Assembly: GCF_900660635.1 (NCBI RefSeq)
Contig: NZ_LR215031.1
Coordinates: forward strand, 1 to 64,000
Direction: 5' to 3'
Length of the DNA stretch: 64,000 nucleotides
Source of the DNA: Mycoplasmopsis gallopavonis
GTDB taxonomy: Bacteria; Bacillota_I; Bacilli_A; Mycoplasmatales; Metamycoplasmataceae
The position numbers and the translations under genes are program-made. Below the pieces are notes generated by a model, which saw nothing but the letters and a program-made list of their open reading frames with translations, was not told the DNA's origin and made no database searches. This document shows positions 31,301-43,437 of the stretch, piece by piece (positions within the stretch are counted from its first letter, which is position 1; the number at the start of each line of letters is the position of its first letter).

Positions 31301-34300
31301 CTAATTCTTTACCTTTATTTAAGGCCTGATCATAGTTATTACGAAGTGCTTCTTCTGACCCAGAATATTGAACATGACTTTTAATTTCATTTTCAGATGC
31401 AATAAAATCATTTAATAATTTTGTCGCAGAATCTAAAGCTGAATTTCTTTTATCTAATGCTTCTACTTTTTCAATAGTATTTACTTCATTATTATCAATC
31501 GCCTGTTTAGCAGCCTCTTTTTGGCTAGCTGTTAAGTTATTATATTCTTGATCAATTTTATTTTTAGCATTTGTTTTAGCTTGATTAAGACGTTCCTCTC
31601 CATCTAAGTCTTCACGAGCTTGAAGAAGTTCTTTATGAAGTTTTTGAACTTCTTCTAAAGTTAAGTTAGGTCCTGAAGTTTTGTTTGTATTTGCCTCTTG
31701 ATTTGTTAGAACATTATCAAATGCTGTTTTCTTGTTTTGATCAGCTTGTGTATAATCGATGTCTGTTTTACTAATTGGATTTGTAGCAAAACTCTCATTA
31801 CGATATTTTTTCATTGCAGTTTCAAGCTCTTTCGCAAGTTTTACAATGCTATCGACTTCACTTGTTGGGTTATTAATCACTTCATTTTTATAATGTTGTT
31901 TTTGTGTGTCATTTAATCCATTTAATTTATCAATTTCATCTAATGCTTTATTTTTAGCATTATTTGATGCAAGTGCTTCTACTAAAATGTCATTAACATT
32001 TTTATCGAATTTTTCAGAACCATTTTGACCAATTCAGTCTGGATTTTTAACATCCAATGAATTAAGAGCTGCATTTTCAATTTTTTGAATTAAAGCATCT
32101 TTTTCACTTCTTGTTAAGTGATCAAAATTCTCAACTTGATTAATTCCAGTAGCTTTGGCAACATTAAGATAATTTTCTAAACTTTGTTTAAGTTCTTCTT
32201 TTGAAAATTCTTTTGGTAAATCTTTAAAAATTTGTTCTTTAAGAGAAGTTTTTGTTTCAATCAATTCAAATTGATCTAATTTATTTGCTAAATCTTTTCT
32301 ATTTCCATCAAGATGATCTAATGCGTTTTGAAGTCCAGTTCCTGCAGCTAAAGCTTCTTGATTTAATCTTGCAATTTCTTCTTTTATAGAATTGTAATTA
32401 TCAGGGGTAATTTGAATATTTTTTAAAGAATTCTGTTTATCAGTTGCATCAGTTAATTTTTGATCAAAATCAGTTTTAACATTTTGTTCTTCAAGAAGAT
32501 AAATTGTTTTAGCTTTTGTCTCGTTTGATTTTTTAATTAATTCTTCTAGACTTACTAAATTAGTATTAAGTGAATCTGCAAGTTCTTTAATTTTTTCAGC
32601 TTCTGCTAAATTATCTTGATTACTTGCAATATCAATTAGATTTTGTTTTTGCGAATAATCAAGATGGTCTAAATTTTGAATTTCTTTCTTAATATCTTCA
32701 AGATTTTCATTTCCATTTAATTGGTCTTTTGCTTTATTTGCTTTATCAATGTAATTTTGAAGATCATCAAGAACATGAGCATGGCTATCATCAGCAATTT
32801 CCCTAGTAAGTTTATCTAAAGCTTCATCAAAACTATTTTTAAACTCAGGATCAGCAAGTTTATAATCAGGTGTTTGTTTATAATCTTCTAATTGTTTTTT
32901 AAGCTCTTCTGCTTGACCTTTTAATTCATCATATTTAATTGCATTGTTTAAGACTTCTTTATCACTCTCTGGTGAAGTATCTGCATTAATTAAAGCTTTG
33001 TAAGCGTCTTTTTGGTTTTGATTAAGATGTGGTAATTGATCAATTTGATTTTTAAGACTCTGTTTTTCTGCTTCTTTTAGAATATTTGCAACTTGTTCTT
33101 CAGGACTAGGATTTTGATTCTCTTTTGTAAAGTCAACATTTTTTATTTGTTCTGCATATTTTGCTTTTTCTGCTTCTGTTAACCCTGGGATTTGATTTAA
33201 TTTTTCAATTGCTGTTGTTTTAACATCATTAATGTTATTAGCTTTATCTACAATAGCATTAATTAAATCTCCTTTTTGTTCAGAATTGTTATCAATATTT
33301 CGAATTTCGTTAATTAAATTTTGTTTTTCTTTGTCATTAAGATTTTTTAATTCGTTAATTGCATTAATTGCTTGATTTTTAAGTCCATCTAGTTGATTAA
33401 ATAAATTATCAAGACTTCCTGGAGTATTTTTATCTCCAATTAAAGTAGTTAGTGAAGGATTAGCAGAACCATTATTAGTTGTTGAAGTTAATAATTCTTC
33501 TGCACTTTGAATTGCAGCATCATAACGATCTTTATTTGCCTTTGAAGCATATTTATAGTCATCTAATTGATCAACATTTTTATTTTTATATGTTTCAACA
33601 AGCTCTTTTAAAGTCTTCATTTTTTCGTCTAGATCACTAGCATTAGCAAAGATTTCTTTTGCATTTTCTGTTGAACTTGCTCCAGCAATTTGTTCTTTTA
33701 ATTCTTCTTTTTGTTTTGGATTGAGATTTTCGTATGAATCACTAATTTGATTAATTAAATTTTGTTTTTCTGCATTTACAAGAATTTTATCAAGTTCTTG
33801 TTTAGTAGTTTCGTTTAACTCATTGTCTTGATCATTAAATTCTGAATTAATGTTCTTAATTTGCTCTTTAAACAATTGTTTTTGTTCTGGTGTTAAATTA
33901 TCAAGTTGATCAATTAAATCAATTTTCTCTTTTTTAGCATCATTTGCATTTTTAGCTTTATCTAAAAGATTTTGAATTTCAGTTTGATAATCATCATCAA
34001 GTGGATTGATATTATTAAGTTTTTCTCTGAATTTTTCAATTTCTTGATTATTTAAATATGAATTTTCATTTAATTTTTCAAGAGCTACATTAATTTCACC
34101 ATCTAATTTTCCTCACGCATTCGCTAAGCTACCTTCATTTATTTTATTAGTGTCAATTAATTTAGCTAATGAATCTTGACCATTGTTAGTTGTTGAAGTT
34201 AATAATTCTTTTGCAGCAGTAAGTAATTTATCAAAATTATTTTTAAGAGTTTCTGTTGCTTTTGAATATTTTTGATTTAAATCTTGTGATTTAAGTTCTT

Positions 34301-37300
34301 CATATTTTGTAATTTCATTTTTTAATTGTCCCATTTGATCATTTATTGGACTATATGAATTAAATTTTGTTTGAGCATCAGCGGCAGAAGTAGAACTTGC
34401 TAATAAAGTTTTTAAATCTTCTTTTTGTTTTGGATTTAAATTTGGATATGTTTGATCAATGTTATTAGTAAGTTCATTTACTTTAATATCACGATTTAAA
34501 TCATTTTTAACGTTTTCGACACCACTTTCAGTTGTTTGGCTCTTAGTTTTATCAATTAAATCTTTAGCTTGTTTTTCTGTGATTTGACCTTTATTTTTTG
34601 CGTCTTCAATTTCTTTGATTAAATCATTTTGAGCTTCTTGTACATTTGTTAAAAATCCACTTAAAGTAATTGATGAAGCTAAAGATCTTGGTTTTGAATT
34701 AAATTCTGTTTTAGTAGATTCTAAAACATAATTAACAATAAGTTCTCCACTTTCATCATTAGCACTTACACTTAAAATTTGAATTTGTGCTTTGTTTGCT
34801 TCTTGATTTGCAAGAATTGCTTTTAACAATTTGTTATTTTGATCAAATTTTGTTTTAAAAGCACTTGCCTTAATTGAGTTTTGAGCTGTTTGGGAATCAT
34901 TATAAGAAATTGTTTTTGTTACATCAGGAGAATTTAATAAATTATTCAGTCTTGTAACTTCATCTTGGAGTCCATTAATTGTGAAAGTTTTAGTTTGACT
35001 AACTAAATTTTCAAATCCTCTTCGAGTTGATTTTAAAACATAAGTTCCGCTAATAGATTGATTTAAATCACTACTTTGAGTAATTTGTAAGTTTTGAACC
35101 TCTACAAAATTATCATTTGTGTTTGCAATTGAAACACCTTGATTAGTAGCATCTGTCGCTGAAATATTTTCTTTATTTGCATAATCAGCAACAAGAACTA
35201 ATTCATCAAGACGATTTTGTTCAGTTTTAAATCCATCAATTTGAGTTTGAGTTGGATATGCTACACTTGTAACTTCGATAAAAGCATTTGGATTTGTTTT
35301 AGAAACAATTTTATAACTTGTTTCTATAGTTCCGTTAGAATCATCTCTTTTTGTGATTGTTTTGCTTTCAATGATAATATTTTGATCGTCTAATGTAGTT
35401 CCATCTTTTCGTGAAATTACAAGGTTATTAGCAACAACTTGATCTTGATTAAATAATGGTAAATATTCTTTGTTACCACTATAAGAAATTTTTAAATTTG
35501 AATCAAGAATACCTTGTAAACGCTCTGTTTCTTTTTGGGTATTTGTTAAATATCCACCAAAGTTTTGAAGATCACTTGAAACTGCAATTTCTTGATTTGG
35601 ATTTGAACTAGAATCATTCCCCATATTACTTACAAGGTTTTTGCCACTTGATTTTAATTTATATGAAATAGAAGCTGTTCCAAGATCATCATTTAGATTT
35701 GTTGGATTATTTAATGTTAATTCGGTGTTTTCGTATCCAGTTCTCGGTTTAGTAATACTAAAATCTTGGACTGTTAAACTAGAAGGTAATTTGTGTAAAT
35801 CATTACTATTTTGAGAAATTTGTAAGTTTTGTTTAATTAATTCTCTCAGTCTTTGTTCTTCTGTTTTAAATCCTTGAATTAAAGCGTATTTAACTTCTGA
35901 TTGAACCTTAGAAGTATCTGTGCTTGGATTTAAATTAGATTTAGTACTTTCAAGTTGATAAGAAACTTTTAATGTTCCTGTAATTTCATCGTATCCAACA
36001 ACTTTTTTGTTAATGATTTGAGCTTGTGGATTGGTTGATGTTAATGTTCAAGTTAAAGAGTCTGGACTATTTATTGAACTTGCTTGAATATTTGCTTTAT
36101 CATTTGCATCAACACTTACTGTAACTTGATCACTATTTAAACGATCTTGTTCTTCGGTTTTTAAAGTCTTAAATCCTGATAGTGTAATTGTTTTAGTTGC
36201 TGTTGATTCTTTTTTATTAGTTTGAAAAACACTCTTAGTTGATTCAAGTGCATAAGTAATAGTTAAATCACCAGTTTGATCGTTTGCACTTAAACTCTTA
36301 ATCACGATTTGTGCTTGCGAGTTATTTCCCCCTAATACCTTAGTGATTTGTTCTTTTTGAACTTCTGAAGCTTTGATGTTAGCTTTTGGTTGAGAATAGT
36401 CTATATTTACCGGATAATTAGTTGGATTATTAATTAAACTATTTAATCTCTCAGCTTCATCTAAAAAGCCATTAATTGAAGAGCTACCTTCTGCGTAAAT
36501 ATCTGTAAATCCTTCTCTTGTTGATTTAACTTTATAACTAACTGTAATACTTTTTTGAGCAGCATTTCGAGCAGTAATCGTAGGATTTTTACTTTCAACA
36601 CTAGCATCTGCTAAGCTATTATAACTTACTTCTGAATCAATTGTTTCTTCAACTGCTTTATGTGAAGCATCTAAGTAAGTTGCAACCACTTGTCTCACTA
36701 ACTCATTAATTCTTTGTTGTTCTGTTTTAAATCCTGAAATTCCTGTGTTTGCAAAATTGCTGAGATTTGGATTTACAGTAATTTGAGCAGCAGGAAGATC
36801 GGTTGATTGTAAAACATATGAAAGTCTTACTTGGCCTGTTCTATCATCTTTATTGGTAATTTTTAAATTAATAACTTTTAAATGAGCTGAAGCAAGTGGT
36901 GAACCACTCAATAATTGAGAAGTAACTGCATTTTCTTGAATAGAACTATAATCTGCTAAAAGATCTTGTTTATTTGGATAATCAAATCTAACTTTAGGAA
37001 CAAAACTTTCAACTCTTTTTCTTTCATCTTCAAGTTCTCTAGCATTTGTGTAAAATCCTGTTAATTTTTTAGTTTTAGTAGCAGTAATTGATGGCTTACT
37101 AAAGTTTGAATCAAGTGTATTTAATTCAGTTGCTGTCTTAGTAGAAGCAATAGTAAATGATGCATCAATTGTACCATTAACATCATCTTTATTTGAAAGT
37201 ACAAAACTAGATAGGTTTGCTTTATCATTTGCATTAATTAATGTTCTATTGAAGTTTACATTGCTATCTTGAACTTTTGATGGTTTAGTTTTAGCTTGGT

Positions 37301-37599
37301 CAATTCCAGTAATCAAAATTGAATTTGGATTAGCGTGATAACTTTGTGCTAATTCATTAATTCTGTCTTGTTCGGTCTTGAATTTATTAGTTCCGCTAGA
37401 ATCAACTAATGCTGTTCTCTTTTCAGAAGTTAAAGTTTCAAATCCTTGTTTAGTTGATTTTAATACATAACTAAATTGAACTTTACCGTTAACATCATCA
37501 AATTTAAAACTACTAGCGTCATAAACAATTTCTACTTGACTATTTTGATCTAAATTATTATCAATAGCACTCATATTTGAAGCTGAAACACTAGAAGCC
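28383..37599 (-). pseudogene. Giant surface protein, C-terminal part (cut off by ISd)
   Basis: This is the downstream 3,072 codons of a gene that begins at 42762. All pieces share one frame, interrupted only by TGA (Trp). The first third (about 37574-34580) holds nine to ten Lipoprotein-17-type repeats, each with a V-S-Y-x-L-x-S-T-K strand followed by GFKTEQxRxNEL. The rest is a long array of helical GA-module/FIVAR-like repeats (LNxAQKDALxxxI, each about 65-110 residues). The end has one membrane helix (WWWITLSLATLGLGAAIYFLV) and a basic tail. GA modules in other bacteria bind serum albumin or matrix; binding here is inferred. ISd separates this half from its start and signal peptide. Confidence 0.88.
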
Positions 37600-38923
37600 T
37601 AAACTGGGACACGAAAAGTGGACAAAAAGTTTAATTTACTAAAACACCTCAACACTCTTGAGGTGTTTTTCAATTTAATACTGATTGAATTCTTTCGTTG
37701 TTGTATCAAAACACAAAATCATCAATCAGTGATTTTAATTCATTAAAATTTATTTTTGTAATATCGATTAATTTTAAACATTCTGATTTTAAAATTGAAA
37801 AGAAATATTCTGCTTCTCTATTATCTAAAGAATTTCCTACTCTACCCATTGATACAACACCATTGTTTTTCTGAATTAAATCTACATAAGTTTTTGAAGA
37901 ATATTGGAAACCATGATCAGAATGAGCTATTCATTTTTTATCCATTTTGATTTTAGACATATGTTCCATTACTAGTTCTAAATCATTTCTTTTTGAAAGA
38001 TTATAATTAACAACAAATTTGCTTTTGTGATCAATCGCAACAGATAAAAATACAAAATTGTTTAAGCAATCTTTTGGTGCAGAAATATAAGTAACATCAG
38101 TGGCAATTATTTGGTTTGTCTATCCGTGATAATCACGATTAACAAGATCTATAAATTTTACGTTTGTGTTCTTTTGTTCTCTATCTATTTTCTTTCTTCT
38201 GATTAAACAAAATAAGTTTAATCTTCTCATCGCTCTACCAATAGTCCTATAATTTAGATCTATTTGGAATTTTGTTCTAATATAACTTTCCAATCTTTTT
38301 CTACCAAACAAACCCTTATTTTTCTTAAATGACTTAATTATTAATTCATCATATTTAGTATTTACAGATTTTTTTCTTGTTTGCTGCTCTTTAGTTTTTA
38401 GATTGTGAATTGTTGACTTAGATTTATTAAAGCATAGGCCCAATTTTCTTGTAGAAAGTGAAGATTTCTTAATTTTAGAAATATCAACTTCAATATTATT
38501 TCTATCAAAAGAGTCTTTATAAATTTCTAAAATTTCAATCAATTGTTCCTTAGGCATTTTTTCTCATTCCTTTTTTACAATTTCAATAGGAGTAATTTTT
38601 TGCCTTTTTGGTCTGCCTGACCCTTTACCTTTTTTAGATGATTTACCTGTTTGCGATTCTATATTTATCATTCCTAAATTATATCTGTTATACTTAAAGA
38701 CAAAATATTTTTTAGCCTCATTGAATTTTCTATCAAAAAAACTAAAACCTCTGATTGAATAATATTTAAGTTCAAAATCATTTTTTGATATCAAATTATT
38801 TTTGTAATCTTCATAACTACCGAATAGTTCTAATCATTCATGTGCCTTTAATTGTCTCATAATACCTCCTAAATATATAAAAACACGAAATATGGTTGTG
38901 TCCATATTTCGTGTCCTAGTTTA
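37600..38923 (-). mobile_element. ISd, IS3-family element inside giant gene
   Basis: The element is 1,324 bp with inverted repeats TAAACTGGGACACGAAA at the left and TAAACTAGGACACGAAA inward from the right. A 3-bp duplication GCC flanks it (37597-37599 and 38924-38926). Removing the element and one GCC joins both halves of the host gene exactly in frame. The tips resemble those of ISa (TAAACTAGGACA), but the transposases differ. Its own transposase has a nonsense codon. Confidence 0.94.
37631..38860 (-). pseudogene. ISd transposase with in-frame TAG
   Basis: The 410-codon frame starts at 38860 with AGGAGG upstream. It encodes an N-terminal helix-turn-helix region, a basic stretch (GKGSGRPKRQK) and an integrase core with Asp in IIATDVTYI, Asp in AHSDHGFQYS and Glu in DNREAEYFF. 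A TAG at 38120-38122 stops it just before the first catalytic Asp, at a place where ISa continues (NRDYND). TAG is a real stop in mycoplasmas, so this copy should not make an active enzyme on its own. The rest of the frame is undamaged, which suggests a recent point mutation. Confidence 0.88.
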
Positions 38924-41900
38924 GCCATTGCTTGTTGTGTGTTTTTTGTAAAATTAACCACTAATTCGTTTAATCTCTTTTGTTCTAAACCAACTGTATC
39001 ACCATTTAAAGCGTCATATTTTGTTTGGAAATCTTCATTAAGTTGGTTTACAGAAGAAGTATCAATATTTGAACCACTAGCAAGAAAATCAACAACTTCC
39101 TTACGTTTTGTGTCATAATCAGCCTTATTAGTTGCTAAAAGATATTTATCACCTTTTAAGTCATGAGTGTCTATTTTAGTTTGAAGATCATTCATTAACT
39201 TATTAAGACCTAAAATTTGAGCTTCTAAATCGTTATAAATAGTGTTTGTTGCACTTTCACTTTTAGCTTGATCATAAGTTAAAGAAGACTTAATTTTTGC
39301 AATTAATGCATCTTTTTGACTTTGAGTTAAAAGGTTAGTTTGTTCATTAATTGAAGTGCTATTAACTAAGTCAATAAATCCTTTTCTAAAATTATTAATT
39401 CTAATTAGGTTTGAATAAATATTACTAATGTTAGAATCGTTACCAAATCTAACATTAACATCTTCATTGAGTTTATTACTTGAAGCTTTTGAAATACCTT
39501 TAAATAATAAAGCTTCATCTAATTTATTTATTTCATCTTCTTTTACATAAGTTAAAGCTTTTTTAGCTTTATCTTTGGCATTTTCTTTTGATTTAGCAAA
39601 CGCTTCATCAATAATTGCTTGATACTTTTCGTCAACTTTATTAATATTATTAGTTAATGTGAAGTTAGTATCGTTAAAACTGAAATTTTGATCATTGATT
39701 GCTTGAACTTTATTTTTAAAGTTTGTTAAATCTTCATCTAAAAGGTAATTAAATGTTTCTAAGTTTTTAATAGCTTGATTTTTATTACCATCAGAATTTT
39801 GCATAGGTATAATTCAATTTGTTTTTAAATCTTCAATTGATTTATTAAGAAAAGCATTTAAAGTTTCTTTATCTTTATAAATTGAATTTTCTTCTGGAAT
39901 ATTCACATCTTGAATTTTCTCTAAAAAGTTATTGTATCACTCATCACTAATTGTTTGATTAGTAGACATTCCATAAACATCACGGTATGTTGAATCAGGA
40001 TTATTAGAAATAAACGCATCTTTTTGTTTCTTTAATTCTTTATAAATATCTTTAAGTGCGACTAATCTATCTCTTGCTTGTTTTAAAGAAGAAGTTACTA
40101 AACCATAATACTGATCGTAAAGAACTTTTTGAGAACTTGATAATTTACTATAGTCATCACTAACATTTTGAGCTGGATCATTTTTTTGGAAACCTGGTTG
40201 AAACTCTTCTTTAACTCAATCTTTTCAAGTTTTTACATTACCACCAAATCCTTTTTTCTGCACAAGAATATAGTTTGTTGTTTCGTTAATAGATAATTTC
40301 TTAATACCTTTTTGAATAAAATCTTCATCATTATTAATGAAAGTTAATCTACCAAATAATTCTTTTTGAATTCTTGCTTTAGAATCTTCTTCTAACCTCT
40401 TGATTACTCTTTGAATTCTTTCATAACTTTGCTCTAACTCTTTAAAATCTTTAAATTGGTATTGACTTAAAGTGTTTTCATCTTTACTATTTCTATCTAA
40501 ACCAGAATTAGGTTGATATTCCTCAGATCTAAAATCTGTACTAATTTTTAATGTTTGAATATATGTTTCGATAGTTCTTTTTAATTTAGCAGCAAAAGTA
40601 AAGTCAATAAGTTTAGGGATAGAAATTCCATCTATTTTATAAGAAAGGGTTGTTTCATAGAAAGCATCATCTGTAAGATAAGAAGCATATCTTTCAGCTT
40701 CTTCTTGAGCATGATCTAATCTATCTGCTCATTGAATGAATGATTCTAGAGCTTTTGTTGTACCTTCTTCTCTTTTTGTTTCATAATTTCAATATTTATC
40801 ATCAGCAAAATTAATTTGATTATTACCTAAAACATTGATTGATTGTCTAATAATTTCATCTTTTTGTTTTCTTGTTAATCATTTCTTGTTTTCTACATAT
40901 CTTCTAATTTTTTCTTTATCTGTTAAGTAGTAAACAATTTCTTTAAAAATAAGACCCTCATTTAGACTTCCTGTTTCTTCATTAAAAACATGATCTTTAG
41001 GATTTGTACTTGTTCCTGCGTATCAAACATCACTATTTAAAAGCTCAGGAGAAACAATTAAATCATCAGCAGTGTATCTTGCACCGTCTTGAATATAAAA
41101 ATGAGTGTTATATGTATCTAAATTACCGTTTGTTTGTTTTTTATGTTCCATAACATTATGGAAATCTCTTTTTTCATTAGCGGCAATTAATTTATTATTT
41201 TCATTTTTATTTTTGATTTCTACTTTAAATCTAGGAATAGTTTCGTTAGGCTGTCTAAATTTTTCTTCAACTGACATTCTTTCACGAACAATCATTTGTT
41301 TAATAGATGTTTGTTCTCTCGAACCAAATTTTGTAAATCCTTCTGAAAGAAAACTTTTTGAATCATAAGTTCCAAATTTTCCTGATCCTGCACCAAAGAA
41401 AGTAGTTCCTGGCTTAGACATTTGTTCTGTTGGTTTAATTTCGAATTCAACAATTGCAGAAGTAGTATATTCACTTTCATTATTTTCGTGTTTAGCACTT
41501 GAATAATTAACTTCAAAATTTAAAATTGAACCACCATTGATATTCAATGCACTTCTTTTCTCTGTTGTTCATTTATCACTATCTAAACTAAGACCGTATT
41601 TTACTTCACCGTCAGAATCGGGTGCAAAATCATAGCGTCCATAAATAGACACCGGTTTAGAATCTAAAAGTATTTTACTTAAAGTTACACCTTTGTTTTG
41701 ATATAACTCAACAATTTTCTTAGGACTATCTCCTATTTTTTCTCCCTCAGGAGAAATTCAATCTTTATTATATTTGTCACTTCTTTTAATATTTTCAGGA
41801 ATATCATAAAAAGGAACATATTGAATTTTATCTAGTGAAGCTCAATATTTTTCTTCACCATTTTCTGTAATTCTTACCCTATTACTTTCATTATCTGAAA

Positions 41901-42762
41901 TTCTTGTATCAAAATAATGTAAGAATGGGTTAATTTGGTTGTCGTTAACATCGTCAAAATCTGGACTTTCGTTAATTTGGAAAGTATAAGTTTTAACATT
42001 TTCTTGTTTAAGTGTTTTGTAATCTCAATTATCTGATTTACGTGAAAAAACAGTAATATTAACATTACCTGTTAAAATCATGTCATTGGACATTCAGATT
42101 GCACCAAAAAATTTCGAGTCAAATGTTCTTAAATTAGAAATATTGAAACCAATTCTGAATTTTTTTGTACCTGTTTTGGTAGAAAAACCATCTCCTGTTC
42201 AGAATTTACCTTTTTTTAAGGTTGTTGCGTTTTCACTAAGTTGTGAGCCCATTCAGTTATAAGTACTAAATTGACCTCACTTTTGAAAATCATAAACTGC
42301 TGCTTGAAGAGGTGTTAATTTATTTTGATTAAGTTGTTTGTTTTTATCATCAACACTAAAAAATCTATATCAATCCCTGGTTGATCCAACTGTATCACTT
42401 GTTGTTCTTCTATGATCTTTATCTTGGCCTAAAGCTCACTCTAAACCAAAATAATCAGAACCTTTTTCTCCCTGTTCACGAGGGGTTGTAGCAGGTTCTC
42501 CTTTTCTTGTAGGTGTATTATTTAATAAAAATTCATACTTGGTACGATCTAGGTTGTGGACTCTTCCAGGATACTCGATATTATTTCAGTTAGTTCATGC
42601 TTCTGGTGATTCTATTCTGACAAAGTCATCATAAGCAATATTATTAACATAGACTATCGACCTATCTCCTGTTGTTTGAGAAATAGAAAAGATCATTGGT
42701 GTCACTGAAAGTGAAGAAAGTAACAACAATGGTAATTTCATATTTTTCTTTTTCGTTTTCAT
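38924..42762 (-). pseudogene. Giant surface protein, N-terminal part (cut by ISd)
   Basis: The first 1,280 codons of the giant gene. The start at 42762 has AAGGAG and is followed by a signal peptide (KLPLLLLSSLSVTPMIFS), with no lipobox Cys. Residues 30-550 are a non-repetitive region rich in Trp, Tyr and Asp that may be a folded adhesive or carbohydrate-binding head; I recognise no family. From about residue 560 on it becomes helical and coiled-coil-like. After the insertion the frame enters ISd and ends at 38869, giving a predicted secreted fragment of 1,297 residues without anchor. Together with 28383-37599 the intact protein would have about 4,350 residues. Confidence 0.87.
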
Positions 42763-43437
42763 AAATTCTCCTTTACAAGGTTGACTGCAAATCGACAAAA
42801 ATAACGCAACCTTTATAATGTATAGAAACTATTATACTAAGAAAGGAAAAAAATAAGTCGTTTCCGAAAAAACCTTAAAAATAGTTATAAAAGTCAAAAA
42901 ACTCGCAAAAAATAGCACCTCAAATTGAATCCAATTAGATTTTTATGAATTATTTATAAAATTATTTCCATAACAAAAAAGAGATTTTTTTCTCTTTATA
43001 AAAACTTCAAAATTTGAAAAACATTAATTTTTACACCTTTCTCCTAGTCTTAAAAGTAATTTAAAGTTTGATAAATTTTTTATTTGAACTTCTGGACTAC
43101 TCAAACAGAATTTGTAAAAATGAAGCTTTTTTTGAATTTTTTAAATATTTTTTTAATAAATATTGCTAAAATTTGAAACTTTTTGCTTTTTTTTTTTTTT
43201 TTAGAAAAAGAAACTAATTTACCAAAATTGTCGATTTTCTCAAAATTGTTAAAAGACCAAAATTATTTATTTTTTCATCTTTATTTTTAAAAAATTCTTT
43301 TTTGATTTCTTTTTTCTGAAAAAAATTTATTATTTAAGTAAGTAAATAACAAAAATTTAAAATTTATTTTATTTTTATAAAATAAACTTGTAAAATTAAT
43401 TACCAAAAATAATTAAAAAAGTAGTTTGGAGAGAATC
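42763..43437. other. Divergent intergenic region of two surface genes
   Basis: This 675-bp region separates the giant surface gene from the lipase-type surface gene. It is extremely AT-rich with many A and T runs, including T16 at 43187-43202. A hairpin-like segment AAAGAGA...TCTCTTT lies near 42979-42997. Both promoters must be here, but none stands out. No gene or ribosome-binding site was found inside. Confidence 0.6.
43187..43202. repeat. T16 homopolymer between divergent surface genes
   Basis: Sixteen T in a row, 236 bp before the lipase-type gene and about 425 bp before the giant gene. Runs of this length are prone to slippage, and poly-A/T tracts control phase-variable surface genes in several mycoplasmas. 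Confidence 0.85.

Noticed and set aside
28383-42762. Several separate medium-size surface genes in place of one giant gene
   Set aside because: All pieces share one frame, the breaks are TGA (Trp) codons, and the stretches between them are open. No ribosome-binding sites or signal peptides occur at the internal Met codons, and the repeat pattern runs across the breaks.
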